A DNA stretch of 64,000 nt from Panorpa germanica (Eukaryota; Arthropoda; Insecta; Mecoptera; Panorpidae), in assembly GCA_963678705.1 (NCBI GenBank), contig OY783214.1, positions 16,740,001 through 16,804,000 of the forward strand, given 5' to 3'. Below the pieces are notes generated by a model that did not search any database, had not been told where the DNA came from, and worked only from the letters and a program-made list of their open reading frames with translations. Both the position numbers and the translations under genes were made by a program. This document shows, piece after piece, positions 1-13,258 of this stretch; positions within the stretch are counted from its first letter, which is position 1; each line of letters starts with the position of its first letter.

Positions 1-888
1 ATGTTTTTGGAGTATAGAGTAGTTTTAAGTTTAGTTTCGTAAGAAAAGAGAAATAATTAGAAGAGCTAATATTAGAGGAATGTAATCTGACGAAAATACA
101 TTCTATATTTAACCGCAGTTTACTTTTTAGTTCAGCTAAAGGAAATACTTTTTGAATACAAAAGTATTGGATTATGTCATTCCTCGTATTATTCAATATA
201 CGAGTATGTCGTCATGTATCAAAGGATTGACCAATCGTGACGCTTTTAATGGGACAATGGTATGGTATCTAACATTGTAACGTATAGTTATTGTAGTCAT
301 ACGAATGTGTAAGTCCGTTATAGTGTCAGTGTCATTGATATCACAAAGATGTGAAATCCGTTGAGTCACATGACCACGCAACACGACAACCGACAAGTCG
401 ACAGCCAGAGATGTCGAACTCCTAATTGTAATTAGACATCCGGCCTACTGTACAATGCGAGTATCTTATTACATTACGTTTTTTATAGCTATCTTGTATC
501 TGTTGCAAGAGTATTGTTTAATGGAACAATAAGATTGTATAACAATAATTTAGATCTCAGTAACTAGGAAAACAATAATAAACTAATATGTTCATCAGCT
601 ATATTTTGCTCTAAGACTTTCAGTACAACCTTAGATCTGCTTCGTTGTCATCTCAAGATAAATGTATTCCTGGGAACTAGAGGGTTTGGTTGAACGTTGG
701 AAAGGATACGACCCCTTACATCTGGTTCAACCTGTTTCCAACACATACACTTAATAGAGATAACACCCAATAGAGTTACGTAGGAAACTTCTTTCGGTTT
801 TCACAAAAAGAAGCATTTGAAATACTTCGATGTAGGTTATAATTTTTGTCTTTTGATATTTGACACATAGACTTTTTAGGCTTTGCAG
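1..888. other. Non-coding, no supported feature
   Basis: AT-rich sequence with stop codons in all frames at short intervals. The only open frame of note is 193-396 on the minus strand (67 codons), which has no recognisable motif and no initiation or splice context. One copy of the 8-mer TACGAGTA lies at 199-206. Confidence 0.6.
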
Positions 889-960
889 TGCTTCCAAATT
901 ACCAGCATTATGCACTAGTTACCGATTGGGAAACACTAGTTGATTTCACATCAAACACCG
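889..960 (+). CDS. Candidate 72-nt internal exon (weak)
   Basis: A pyrimidine-rich stretch ending in TTTGCAG (882-888) is followed by 72 nt and then the donor CACCG|GTAAGT at 961. One of the three frames is open throughout and reads LPNYQHYALV then TDWETLVDFTSNT. The exon starts with the last two bases of a codon and ends with the first base of one, so it is a symmetric phase 1-1 exon of exactly 24 codons. The residues (D, W, E, H, T) are less biased toward I, N, K and F than chance AT-rich frames here. I recognise no family. No neighbouring coding exon is visible, and the other two frames are closed. An open frame of 24 codons is not rare by chance, so this stays a weak prediction. Confidence 0.2.
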
Positions 961-2250
961 GTAAGTAAAGCCATCTTCTGTAATCCAATGTGCGTAACGC
1001 CTCTTCTTTCCCCTGTAACCTCTTCCTCCACCTGTATGATTCATTTTACGGTATCCTCTTTTTTGTATTCAATATTTCTTTTATTTAAAGCTTATTGTTT
1101 TAATTGTGTTGAATGCGATCTAGTTTTACACAAGATTGTTTTACAATGTTTGTGACACAATGCGATATTCGCTAAAAGACAATGTGTGCGGCAGCTCGTA
1201 TCGATATGGTCACTGTTCGTGGTTCGTTGTCATGCAGCAAAATTAATACTTCCACTTGTTGAAAATAATCCTCGGATGTTTCACATGGATGACAGAATAT
1301 TATGACTCGTCCCCATTGGTGCAAGTTTTCTCTACACCTCAACTTTTATGTTCTTCTGTGTTAATTACTAATTCTAATTACGACTATCTTCAGACAGTCT
1401 AGCTGCTCGGTGCGGAACGTTGTCTCTGTCCTTCTATGACAAAGACAAAACTGTCTTAACAATGACCCAATTTTAAGCATCAATAAGCATCCGGTTACCC
1501 TCTTAAATGATGTAATTACATCATGGCAGTTAGCTAGAAAAATCCATCAAAATTTAATGAATTTTATTCAAAAAGTTAGACACATTTCAAAATTGTTATT
1601 ATCACAATATCCTTAGGGATCTGTTTGCCTAAACACAGATAATTATTAACCCTTATCCAATATCCAGAAAACAAATTCCAGGCTCAAAGCGATGTGCTCA
1701 TAAATGAAATCCCATATCTCCATTTCAGGAACCGGAAATTCAATATTTTTTGACACTGCCCTGAATACAAAACACTGAACTGAACTGGACTGGACACACT
1801 TTAACAGGAAAAAGATGGAATGACATTTTCATCCCAATAAATTCACTCTTTTATAGCTGAAATATCTGTCGTTTCGAATTGAGATCATGGAGGGGTGGGA
1901 TTGGAGTGGGTGGATTTCCACGAGAAAAACACACACACATACATACATACATATTTATTTGAAGGGATTTATATTGCATGTATTACGCACAAAAAAATGC
2001 CACAAGAATTCCACAAACCACCCCAAAAAATTCTCTCCTTTTTTATCATCCCCTTCCAGATCCGGTTCAACCCCTATCGTCCACTTATCCTAGGGGTTTG
2101 TTTTTTTATATCTTTTCAGAAATATTTCAACCACTTATTGGATTACACAATATATATATTCATATATATACACAAATACGAAATATAAAATATTGACCAA
2201 TTTGCGATGTGATACATATTCGTTGTAGTTGATACTTGGCGTGCGTGGAA
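961..2250. other. Non-coding with short CA/CATA repeat
   Basis: No supported gene. Three mutually overlapping short frames between 1887 and 2196 run through a microsatellite (CA followed by CATA, about 1928-1955) and poly-C/poly-A-rich sequence and look like chance. Confidence 0.55.
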
Positions 2251-2279
2251 GGGCGGGGAAGACGGGTAGGGGGGTAGGG
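2251..2279 (+). other. G-quadruplex-forming tract
   Basis: Five G-runs of three or more, with loops of 1, 5, 2 and 2 nt, lie in order at 2251-2253, 2255-2258, 2264-2266, 2269-2274 and 2277-2279. This meets the canonical G3+N1-7 quadruplex rule on the + strand. It stands out in a surrounding that is about two-thirds A+T. Function is unknown. Confidence 0.6.
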
Positions 2280-5200
2280 CCTTCATTTCAATATTTGTGT
2301 GTTTTTTTGTTAGACACAATGCACAGATCTTGTTTTATTAAAATAAAAAATTTAGGAATATCAAGAGATACTTTATCGAAGTACACTCTCTAAAATATTC
2401 AAGTTGAAATGGTTCAATTTTAATTTTGTTAAAAGATTTAAAAAAATAAATATTTTAAATAGAACTTCTTTTATGTTACCACGCAACTAATGAGCTCAAC
2501 TTCATTTTAGCGTCTTCAGACTCGTGGTGTTCGAATTGAACAAACTCTCTAGCTGTAAGGTGTTTCACTTTACTAGACATTGTTCACTTATTTCCACGTT
2601 GCCATGAGGTTAATCTGGCAGGTGTATATTATCGATGTCAAATTCAGAAACACGGTTATGTAAAGGGTAAAAAATCAGTTCAAGAATCAACATTCTAATT
2701 GATGCCAGTGCCACCTCTGTTGCAATTATTTCTTATTTAAATAATGGCGCTGTAGCAACTAGTAGAATCCATACTATCAACTACTGATGCCACCTATTGA
2801 TTGTTAGCTTAACGAGATTATATATGCAATTAGTAACATGAAGTGAGTACAAGGAAAACCTTATCAACTATCATAGTATGAAGACGTGATACACCTATTT
2901 TTATTCTATTTAAAAAAGAGATTCATTTCTGTATTCTGATATTTAAGAAACATGAAACGTACCCTTGAACTGTAGCCTACATATTTCTACGTATTAAGAA
3001 CTGCTACGTCACAAAGAGATACATTTATAACACATACGAGTTCAATACACCGAACTACGCAACACATGGAAAACAATACTAAATAAAATCTTAATATTTT
3101 AACATAAAAATAAAAATATTGTCTGTCTTTGTCGTGCTGCAATAAACGAATAAATGGCCTCGTAAAATACACGGGTATCTTGCACAAATGTTTAAATGTA
3201 AACTCTTGCATATCAAACGGTTTACGAAATCTATATGAGAGCATCACGATAGACGCTGCCTTTATTTTATAGGAATATTATTGATAAGACATGAGATACC
3301 ACGTTTAGATGTATTAAAACTGCAGGCAACTGTATATTTGAACTGAACATAAAACTAGAAATTGTTCAATAATACTGTCATTACATATAAAGAATACCGC
3401 TCTATTGGAAATAGGGGTAGAAAGTCCACTTTACCATTGTATCGTAGATTGATACAGCGTAAATTTAATCTTGGTAAATGCCTCGCCTAGGTCTTGTAAA
3501 ATATATCTGTTAGAAGCGGCTGATCCAATTGGGCATTGCGGCATTGTCCCATATAAGTATTCCAATGTGAGTACAGGAATCCCTTCCTATGTGGTCGTAA
3601 CGTTTATCTAGTCTAGATCAAGGCTGCGTTCTGACTATTCTAATCTCATATGCTTGATTGATAGTATAATTAATTGTCAGGCGGTATTTATTATTAGAAT
3701 GTGTAATAATAGAAAAATCTTATAAAACACGTCTTTGTGATAAATCCCTATTTAGTTGAATATCGTAAGTAGCATTTACTTTAAGACTAACACTAATAAA
3801 TAAACTACAACGAATAATAGTTCACAAATCTTAACATTTCCTTAAACCAATAAATTTCCTTTCAACGACCCCTTTTAAAAGGATAGTATCAATAAAACAA
3901 CCCTTATCTATAAACAGCTTGACCCCTTGTAAATAAAAAAAAACAACAAAACAGAAAAACCCCCTCCCCCAACAATCAATATACTCGTAAAAATCCCGTT
4001 TCAACCAAATCGTTGTGGTCAAGAAATCACACCCACCATCGTTTTACACCCTCGTCGGAGTCGGTGTCAGTGGTAGTTCTGCAAAATACAACTTCTTCCC
4101 TTAAAGAGCCAAGTGGAGTGGGTACTGTCTGGCCAGTTCAACTCTTATCCAGTTCCTTTTACAGTGGTTTTTACAAGGAATTCTGGATGAAGAGGGATTG
4201 TTTCGAATTTTACCACCCTTATACATTGCTTTTTAAGAGGGAATAGATCTTTTTTGAAACCCCTCTTGAGGTTTAAGTCAAATCTAAAACAGATTTAAAG
4301 GTTTTATGTCAATCAGATGGTCAGCACCGTAAAAAATTCGGTTTTATTTATTCTGTTTAATAATTCGATGAAACTGATAAATATTTCAGTGGAATTTGAT
4401 TTTCCGGGCGAACGAATGCATTTCCATTTCCATTTCCATTTGACGTGAGATATTCCATGAAAAATGATTGAAACTTTATTGCATTCGTATTTACGTATGT
4501 AGCATTCCTCTATTATTTGCTTTGGTTATACCATGCTCCTTTCAAAGGCATTCTTTGATAACTCAGTGAAAATTATTTCAGGAAATTATTTTTAAATATA
4601 AATCCATGTAATAAAAGTGAAATTAAATTCGTCGAATTGAATTCACTTTGTTTAATATTGCAAGTCTAATATACGAGTAGCTACTATCATTTTAATTTCT
4701 ATTTAATTGACTTGACTGAGATTTTAATTAATTAAAACATTACCCAGCGTTCATATACTCCCACATATTGGCACGAAGACTTCATTAGTCAAGGCAAAAA
4801 TTAATTTAAAAAAATACAATAGGGAATGGTAAATTGCTTCTAGAACAAGAACCAGATAAAGTTATAACAAAGATGTGTATTGGTTCTGTTTTGTACATTT
4901 GTACATTACTTTGCTGGTACAGGCTTAGATAAAAGTTTTCGTTTACTTAGCTTTACGGAATTCCAATAATGCAATGCATGTGGAACAAAACTTTTGAATC
5001 ATATTGTAGCACTACTTAAATATAATTGTCACCGTTTATCTAATAAGTTTAGATGACATAAAAATCGCGTGAAGTTATTGAACACTATAACAAGTTGACT
5101 CAATAAACAGCATCCCTTGCCCCATACCCACATCATACCCCCCCCCCCCTCACCCACAAGAACATTCATAACAGATTACAGGGTTATGGGAGTTATATTT

Positions 5201-6015
5201 TTTGCAATACTTTTTATTGGACTCTATATATTTTTTTTACTACTTTATATCCGGTGTAAATTGTACCCTTAAAGGTGGATCTACGGGGTTGTAAAGGACA
5301 TCATAAGGGTTCGTAAGGGGTTAAACTGATACAGATTGTAACCAAGTAACTTATGGTCTGTGTAAATGTCGATTGATCGTTTAGCGAAAAGATGAAATAC
5401 ATAATACTCGTACATATAGATATATGGATACACCCCGAAGCTGAAGCACTTTTAGAAACCTGTTAGTTTGTAAAGGGGGTGATTTTATTTCTTACAGATA
5501 CTATGTTGGGGTAGATTTAAGGGTTATGGATAAAATAAGTGTCTTTCAATGTACGTAACACAATATTTGATTCAGATTTTGTGTAAATAGTGTAACAAGC
5601 TCAAAGATCTTAATTGAATTATGACACTATTTTGTATTTTTTTGAAATTACGAAATTACATACATACAAAAGAGCAATATATTTAGGGGTTTTTTCAGAG
5701 CTTCTTCAGAGGTCTCTACCTCAATAATTTGTGACGAAGTAACTCTAAGTTTGTAATGAAAACAAATAAAAAAGTTATGACGATTCCCGACTTAAAAGCA
5801 AAGAATTTTCTAAATCTTCAATCCAATTTTTTAACATAGAAATATGTAAGTATGTCTTTCCTTTACATGCCATTAAATATTATTTACACTAAACTAAACC
5901 TAATTTACAATTCCACTCTGTCTTCCTCTCATTTTTCTTCCATCTCTCATCTCTTTCTTCTTTCTTCCGCCAAACATCTTCTTCCTTCCCTCTTCTGTTG
6001 CAATATCAACTCATA

Positions 6016-6019
<4 letters not shown>
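2280..6019. other. Non-coding stretch
   Basis: No supported gene. It holds a short TTTCCA hexamer run (about 4418-4440), a run of about ten C (near 5141-5150), and a 77-codon frame at 4013-4246 (+). That frame has ordinary composition but no motif, promoter or splice context. Copies of TACTCGTA or its complement lie at 3982, 4672 and 5405. Confidence 0.55.

Positions 6020-6048
<29 letters not shown>
6020..6048. repeat. (TA)n microsatellite
   Basis: An uninterrupted run of about 14 TA units. Confidence 0.95.
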
Positions 6049-6051
<3 letters not shown>

Positions 6052-6300
6052 TTTTTAAATATCTCAAAGTTTCACAACAATTTTTCTTTAACGCACGGAC
6101 AAAGTGATGCTTCACACAATCCTATTGGTTAGTTTTAGTAATATTTCATGTCCCAAAAGAGATTTTACGGGTCATTTGGTTCGCCATCGTGTAACTGTCT
6201 CGGAAAATGGTCGGAAAAGTTTTTAGAGCTTCATAAATCGATGTTTGATTCTGTCATATTACATCGGTACGACCCCCTACGGCGTTTTGGGGTACTTATA

Positions 6301-6335
6301 CGATGTACGTGGTACGTGAAACGTGAACGAAGGAC
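6301..6335. repeat. Degenerate 7-bp CG-phased array
   Basis: Successive heptamers CGATGTA, CGTGGTA, CGTGAAA and CGTGAAC, then GAAGGAC with its CG shifted by one. CG dinucleotides recur every 7 bp. It belongs to the heptamer class also seen at 9819, 22981, 25175, 25295, 42723 and 42830. The open frame 6148-6384 (+) crosses it and is not considered a gene. Confidence 0.6.
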
Positions 6336-9300
6336 GCTAAAACTAGGGGGGATGAAAAGGGGGTTGTCAACGACCGTCATATAAGAACTCTCGTGATACT
6401 ATCAAAAGGATGTTAAGATTATCTGGAACAGTACGTATTTTTAGGCGTACATATAGATGTATATGTATACATATAGACTAATTCCTTATGTATATAATAT
6501 ATGTATATATATAACTCGAAGTTTGGGATGTATATCGACGTACCCAACACCCTGTATAATCAGCATTTATTTTTTAACAAACGAACTCATAAATTTTGGT
6601 TGTTTATTTATTAAGGTATTAAACTTCTTGTAATTTTAGTATTATTTATAGAAGGCACACTTTCGTTGTTGTACGCGTTCTTACACCCACCCACTTTCTA
6701 GTCGTCCTAACTAGGGTGGGGCTGCATAAAGGGATGGTGGCTGTAGGGGACAAGGAACACACAGAATACAGCACTCCTACGGCGTTATGACAATGTGACG
6801 ATTTATCAGGATTTGAGCCTTTCAGGACGACTCAGAACTTCTCTCAATAAATGCGTTTCAAGATGTAGCACCAAGTAATGTACACTCGTATCTTATGTGT
6901 AGTGGATATCATATGTGATTCAAAATAGCTCGCCTATGAATTTAAAAGGGCTTAGTATACAATAGCTGCGTTCAATTCTAGTAAAATATATTCCTATATG
7001 ATGCTTCATTTTAAAGTATTACACTTTCCCTATCTACTCACGCCTCTGGATTAAATTTTTCAAATTGCATATTATACCTTCGAGATACATTGCAACTTCC
7101 TTGGATTTTTTTCTGAATAGAATCTGTTAGTGTAGAAGCGTTTGTAGAGTATCGGAGGCGGAAGCGGGTCTATACATTATGTCCACAAATCCACTGTAAG
7201 CATCATTAAGATTGATTTATAGACGTGTTGATTTATATTTTAATTGTGTATTCACATAAGACTATTATACAGCAATTAACTATTATTAATTGTTATCTAT
7301 TATTATTGTTATCAGTAATATAAATCAAGAGAATTTTGAAAGTAAAAACGTTTTAATAATTATCTATAAAGATTTATATTTTTTCGATCCTTAGACTATA
7401 AGAATAAGACAGTAAAACACTTCGATGTGCGCGATTAACGGACAACGTAAAAATTAAAAACATCTTCAATTTATCACACAACAAATTTAACACATAAATC
7501 ATAATAACAATTCCTAATGGACACTAAGTTGTATTTCTCCTTTAGTATTTGTTATAAATGTATTGAAAAGAAGTTTATATCATGATTTATTCTCGAAATG
7601 TAATCCCTGCCACACATAAAACACTGTCACTGAATAAACTTATTCACCACTACGCTATGTCTGTGTGACGTCACACTCTCTATATTTCATCGAAAATCTG
7701 TTCAACTTTATTTAGAAATAAATCTAAAATAAATCGGGTTATCCCAAATACACTGCATGTGGTATATCAGAACATTGAGATAGACTAGTGGGGTGCAGAA
7801 GATAAAATATCAACGATTTGTAAGTATCGATATTTAGATCACTATTTAGCATGACGTGTCTTAACTTGAGAGAATTTGTCGTAGAAAGATGGAGGCAACA
7901 CCTTATCACAGATTGCATAAACAGAAACATCGTTAACAATTTTATCTTCACAACGTTTCCAAGAAGCAGTCGTGGTCAACCTACAGCAAGATCTCCTTGT
8001 GTAAACTAACATGTTTACTGTAAAATATTAATTGATGCTCTCTGCTCTCTTTCGCCCTGTGTGGCTTAGTCAAGTTACGATCTTCTAGCCTAAAAAATTG
8101 TCATTCACTTTCTTTACAGGACAATATTTGCCATATTGTCCACTGCAAATCCTGCTGACTTTATTTTCTTTCATTCCCCAATATGAATCAATATTAAAGT
8201 AAGAAACTACTTTCAGAAATCTGATTATTTTGAAAAAATAATCCACATAACTTGAAACAATTCGTCAGCATAGAATTCCAACGATTTGTATTCGTATATC
8301 GATGGGTATTCTCATCCCTAAATTTTGAGTGTTTTATTCCAGAATCGGTGAAAAGAAATCTGGGCTGTAGACTGCGAAGAGGATTTAATATGTCTATAGA
8401 GAAAAGTAGACACATATAAATTGTAGTCACGTGAAGAATAACCAATAGACAACCGGGCCGAGCGACGAGAAGAGCTAAGCCGTCATATTTATTGTATTTA
8501 AATTATGTTAATATCAGAAGGTTCAATAAATTTATGTCAAAAGATCTAACTTGTCATTGATAAATATAGGAAGTTCAGATTAAGTTATATTTATGTTTGA
8601 GGATATATTATTTGTACTGAGTGTCAAAAATATTAAACAAGTACTAGTTTTATATTAAAAGGCGCATTAAAAATGTCATTGCAAAAATGATTTTCTTATG
8701 CCGATACCAAATGATGCTGTGAACACCAACGTTGAACGCTGCTGAAACTAAGTGTGTCCAATGTCATGTACCCAACGTTCACGTTGGAAGAAGTTCGGGC
8801 TGTTGTTGGTCTTTTAACCTAGGTCAAAAGGGGGTTTTCAAGGGGTTATTCACATGTTATGCACTACTGAACGAATCGTCCAACAATGGAAAGTTTTTGT
8901 TAAATAATGTCAGTGTCAATAATATCAACAAATTAATAAAATAAATAAATCATTCGGATCAAACATTCGTTCCACTGTGTATTTGGAAACTTGTCATGGC
9001 AGTCTTCCAATATTTGAATCAAACGTTCACCGCATCGTTTGGTACTGGCTTTAAATGTATACAGTCACATGTACATATTCCTTATGTACTGCAAATATAA
9101 TTGTATGTATTTATGAGATATGTATGCGACATGCAAGAGCATTGATGCTTGTCCCGAGGATTGCTTTGTCTTCTAGTTCACTCCCTGGACTAACGTAATC
9201 TATGAATATATGCGCACAATATGATTTAAACTTATTAGGCAGCAGTTAGTGTAATTTTGCATTCCCTTAGATTAGCAACAATTGAAATATTTAATTTTTT

Positions 9301-9818
9301 CACTCAATCATATGTAATTCCTATTTCGATTCCCAAATATATTGACCAGAACGAAGGCCACCTTTAAGACATCAATTTAAGAAGTAATTTAGAAAAACAT
9401 TAAATGTACCTCTATGTAAAGGAAAACAATACTGGCTGTTGGTTATTATACATTACACTGATATCAGCTTCTAATTAACCATTACGCTAAACGGGGCCCC
9501 AATAAACTTTTCAGGCTAGCGCCCTCACAAGCCTTAATCCGATCTTAAATATCACTTTCCAATAAAACATATTAATAATCATATAATTTATTTAATAAAA
9601 TCACCCTGACAATCAGAATGTCACTTGACCGTCTTTAATATAAGTTCTACTTATATGTAGCAATGTTATTACATCCTGTTATTTTATCCCTTGTAATAAA
9701 AATCAACTGTTCAATACACAAACAATAGATGTCTCACACAACGTGGAAAACATTTTCGTCAAATGTTGCAAGGAGATGATCATCCTCTTCGCTGTATCAC
9801 AATCTCCTAGCCAATGTC
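6336..9818. other. Non-coding stretch
   Basis: No supported gene. A pyrimidine-rich AG ending near 8120 (CTTTCTTTACAG) looks like a splice acceptor, but no frame after it continues convincingly. Near 6540-6556 the string CAACACCCTGTATA resembles the end of an interspersed repeat, but no second boundary was found. Confidence 0.5.
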
Positions 9819-9846
9819 CGATGTGCGATGTGCGATGTCCGATGTT
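9819..9846. repeat. 7-bp CG-phased array
   Basis: Four heptamers in exact register: CGATGTG twice, then CGATGTC and CGATGTT. This is the most regular array of the class in the first 20 kb. Confidence 0.75.
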
Positions 9847-11918
9847 CAAGTCATAAGGTCGAACAACGCACATGTCTTTCATTGGCAATCACCCTTCAGC
9901 GCCCCCGCTCATTCCAAACAACCCCCTGCGCTATTTAAGTGGTGGTAATTCTATTTTCTATGATGTGGAGACGATGTACTGTGGAAGGGGAGTGATACAC
10001 CCGTATCCGTACACGGTACGAAGCCGCAAAAACCACAACAAAATAGATTCCGCGGATATTTGAGTTTGACCAAATTTCATCAAACGTTTAGATGTGTATT
10101 GATGGGGAGGTAAACATTTTGTTCGAGTAAATATTGTATTTACTTTTCTATAACAACTGACTTATTACCCTTTGCAATTGCATGGAATATTAAATATTTA
10201 TGTGTGTGGTGAGATAAGTAAAATATAGATTTCTACAAATATTAAAAACTTTACTTTCTTATATGAGGTGAATCTCTTTTTGAGGCTGCTTTAGTTTACA
10301 GATATGTTCCTCGCATTTCTGTGCAACTTTCAGTTGAGATAATAACCTCAATATTGTTAATTTCGCAGTTACAACAGTTTACCTCTCAAGTAAAACATTT
10401 ATTGTCACGTAGTATACTAATCCTTAAAATAGACTTTTTCATTTTTTAGTTTCACTTAGCCCAAACAGTATGTGTTTTTAACGCCTGTACTTATAAAAAC
10501 TATAACTTTTTACAACAATACATCTATCTCTTTTACTCCAACATAAAATAATCCTCGAAAAACAAGAGAAAAATTCTTATTGTTTTTATCAAATAGTATA
10601 GTTAATAAATATATACGCTATGTATTAAAATAGCTATCTCTTTCACATACACCTATATCTAATATGATATGCTTATAATGAAAAGAGTAAACAATATATT
10701 GTATGTAACACAAATACAATAGATACTTGGAATATAGTTTTGGTGGTAATAGTTTTGTGTCGGTAAAGATATGGGGATGAAATTTCATTCTATTTTACTT
10801 CTGTTAGGTTGGTCATTCTGTTACCGACATTTCCAAGCTATAAACCGAACTTGTGGTATGAGTTTGTTGACTTGATGACCTTTGACATGCGTCATACAAG
10901 TAACTCACGGAAAATTGAAGTGAGAAAATATTTCTTGTGAACTTTAAGTCGCTCTGTAATTAATCATTTGTAGTTGGTGAAGGTTCCATTTATATATATC
11001 GGTATTTTTATCGGGTAACGTCAACAGGCCTCCAAGATCGTATGATTTAATTGAATTTTCTTTTCTCATTTCATTTGTGAACACTCACACTCAGATCAGC
11101 AATAATTTCGGGCTCCGTAAGATTAGGGCTCCCTTACGACATATGAGTAACATTTTAACTGGATTGAATATAGTCTTATTTTGATTGGTTCTATCAGACT
11201 TTTCCTTCTACGACAAGGACTAAATTATTTTAAAGCGGTATTGCGCCTGTTTCGTATACTACTATTTTAACATTAAAATATTAGCAACCGTTTGTTTCTT
11301 CAATTCTTTGAGTTACGACAGGTATAACGCACATGCAAAGTTAATGTAAATCAATTAACAACACAAAATACTGATAGAGGATCGTAAAACTGTATTGCTA
11401 AAATCGTAAGTACCTATGTCCAATGGGTAATGTTCCCTCTGGCCAGACTGCCACCACGACGCCGTTCACAGTCAGATGACAATGTTGTGCTCTACGTTTA
11501 AAGGTGGAAGGTCAGGGCGGGGAGGACAGGACGGTAGGGAGGGGTTGGGAGTTCGGATGGGAGAGCATTACTTGTAATATTAAAACAATTTGAAACATCG
11601 TGCGGCCATTGGAACATTGGCAAATGACGTTGACAATGACAATCTATGGCATGGATATTGTTTTAACCGAAATATAAGTCGATATCAGATATCAGATGGT
11701 ATCATTATGAATTTAATAACAGAACAGTGAAATAGGGGTAACGAGGGGAGGAAGGGGAGCACAGGGAAACGGTAGGTTCACGAAAGGGATGTATAGTAAT
11801 ATTTGATTTTGAGTTGTACCCAATATGATCATTATTTCAATATGGAATGCTATTTAAATACGTATATAAGAATGAACAGAAAATATAAATATATACGAGT
11901 ATAGGGATTACACTATGC
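9847..11918. other. Non-coding, with a G-rich patch
   Basis: No supported gene. A G-rich patch at about 11516-11560 has several G3-G4 runs, but one loop exceeds 7 nt, so it only loosely fits a quadruplex rule. TACGAGTA occurs at 11894, just before the hAT-like element. Confidence 0.5.
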
Positions 11919-12612
11919 CAGGGGTTTGTAAACTTTGAGAGCAAGCGAGACATTAAGATGCACCTGCATCCAGGACATTATTTTTTTAACAGCCACGCAA
12001 CGAAATCAATTGCATCAATCCAATCGTTGTCTTTTGGCGAAATTTATTGTATCCAGTCACAATTGCATTTCAAGATGTGGCTCTCAAAAGCCGTGCTCTC
12101 AGGCGCGCATATGATAAATGTTAATGTTTACATTTTTATATATTCAAGTAGTACTATTTATTTTTGCATATAACTTTTTTAATATAAAAGTTGCAACAAA
12201 AATTTGTTGCTGAAAGTTATAGATGATACTATTATCTACAAAAAAACTCTTAACAAATTTTTTGTGGAAGTTATAGTTTTCAAGATAAACAAAAGGAAAC
12301 TGTCTTAAATTTTAAATATAGGTTTAACCTTCTTACATAACAAAAAGAAGTTATTTTTCGCTTATAACTTTCTTAATATAAAAGTTGCAACAAATAGTTA
12401 TTAGTGAAAGTTAAAGATAATACTATTATCTACAAAAAAGTTCTTAACATATTTTTTGTGAAAGTCATAGTTTTCAAGATAAACCAAAGGAAACTGTCTT
12501 AAATTTTAAATATTAACCTTCTTGCATAACAAAAAAAAAATTTACTGCCTACCAAAAATGCACGATTTGATGAAGATAATTTAAGTACTACCCAAACATG
12601 TTAGCCCCCCTG
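11919..12612. mobile_element. Possible hAT-like non-autonomous DNA element
   Basis: The left end starts CAGGGGTTTGTAAACTTTG and the right end, read on the other strand, starts CAGGGGGGCTAACATG. CAGGG termini are typical of hAT elements. The flanking octamers are CACTATGC on the left and CACTAATT on the right, which agree at the first five of eight bases; hAT transposases make 8-bp duplications. The stretch TGTGGCTCTCAAAAGCCG inside (about 12075) resembles subterminal sequence of some hAT families. No transposase frame is present. Most of the right half is two tandem copies of a 193-bp unit. The boundaries rest on short termini and an imperfect duplication, so the call is tentative. Confidence 0.35.
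12171..12540. repeat. 193-bp tandem duplication
   Basis: Two adjacent copies begin at 12171 and 12364, both opening with TAACTTT, T or C, TTAATATAAAAG, then TTGCAACAAA. They share TACTATTATCTACAAAAAA, CAAGATAAAC and GGAAACTGTCTTAAATTTTA. The second copy is slightly shorter. The two have diverged by scattered substitutions, so the duplication is not recent. Confidence 0.85.
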
Positions 12613-13258
12613 CACTAATTGATATTAATTGAATCCCGATAACCTTGCCGTTGTGTTTATTTGATCGACTGTACACAATTCGCGATGTGGCTTAAACAGA
12701 GTGACATCACAAATACTCTAAATATTCCAGTGGCGGTACGTTTGATGTGTATTATTTCACATGTTTGATGTTGTGCCGACTATTTACTTTTTTATCGACA
12801 TTGCGCCGCGCTGCGTTGAGCCGCGCTCAACAGACTGTACGACATACGTATTGTCAAATAATAAACATGAAGGACAAAAAGTATAATGAGTGATCAAATT
12901 ACGAACGGGAATTAAGACGGGAAATTATTATAAAAAAAGTTGAGCGCAACACGCTTTTATAATTATTTAAATATTATTGTAAATCGCATACAGCAGACAA
13001 AGAGAAATATGTGCAGGTTTAACTAGTAAATGTTTTATTTAAAATAGTTTGAAATATATTTAATTTCAGATGCAAGGGACCGTCACCACTGGTACTACCT
13101 TTCCCTACAACACGCACTCAATTCAATTTAGACTATATACAATTGATTTCGTGTAAGAGGTAAAAAAGGCCCCCCCTGTTGCTTATCGCCACAGTCCTGC
13201 ATTACTACAAATAGATACAGTAGGTAGTGCATTAAAATAAAACCTCTTCTAATGCAAC
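12613..13258. other. Non-coding; weak exon-like segment
   Basis: A GC-rich spot at 12803-12836 contains the short palindrome TTGAGCCGCGCTCAA. At 13070-13152 an acceptor-like TTTAATTTCAG precedes a 28-codon ATG frame (MQGTVTTGTTFPYNTHSIQF, then eight more residues and a stop), and GTAAGA follows. It is probably chance. Confidence 0.4.

Noticed and set aside
6510-6560. Repeat-end-like CAACACCCTGTATA
   Set aside because: The string is familiar from insect repeats, but no second boundary or related copy was found in the window.
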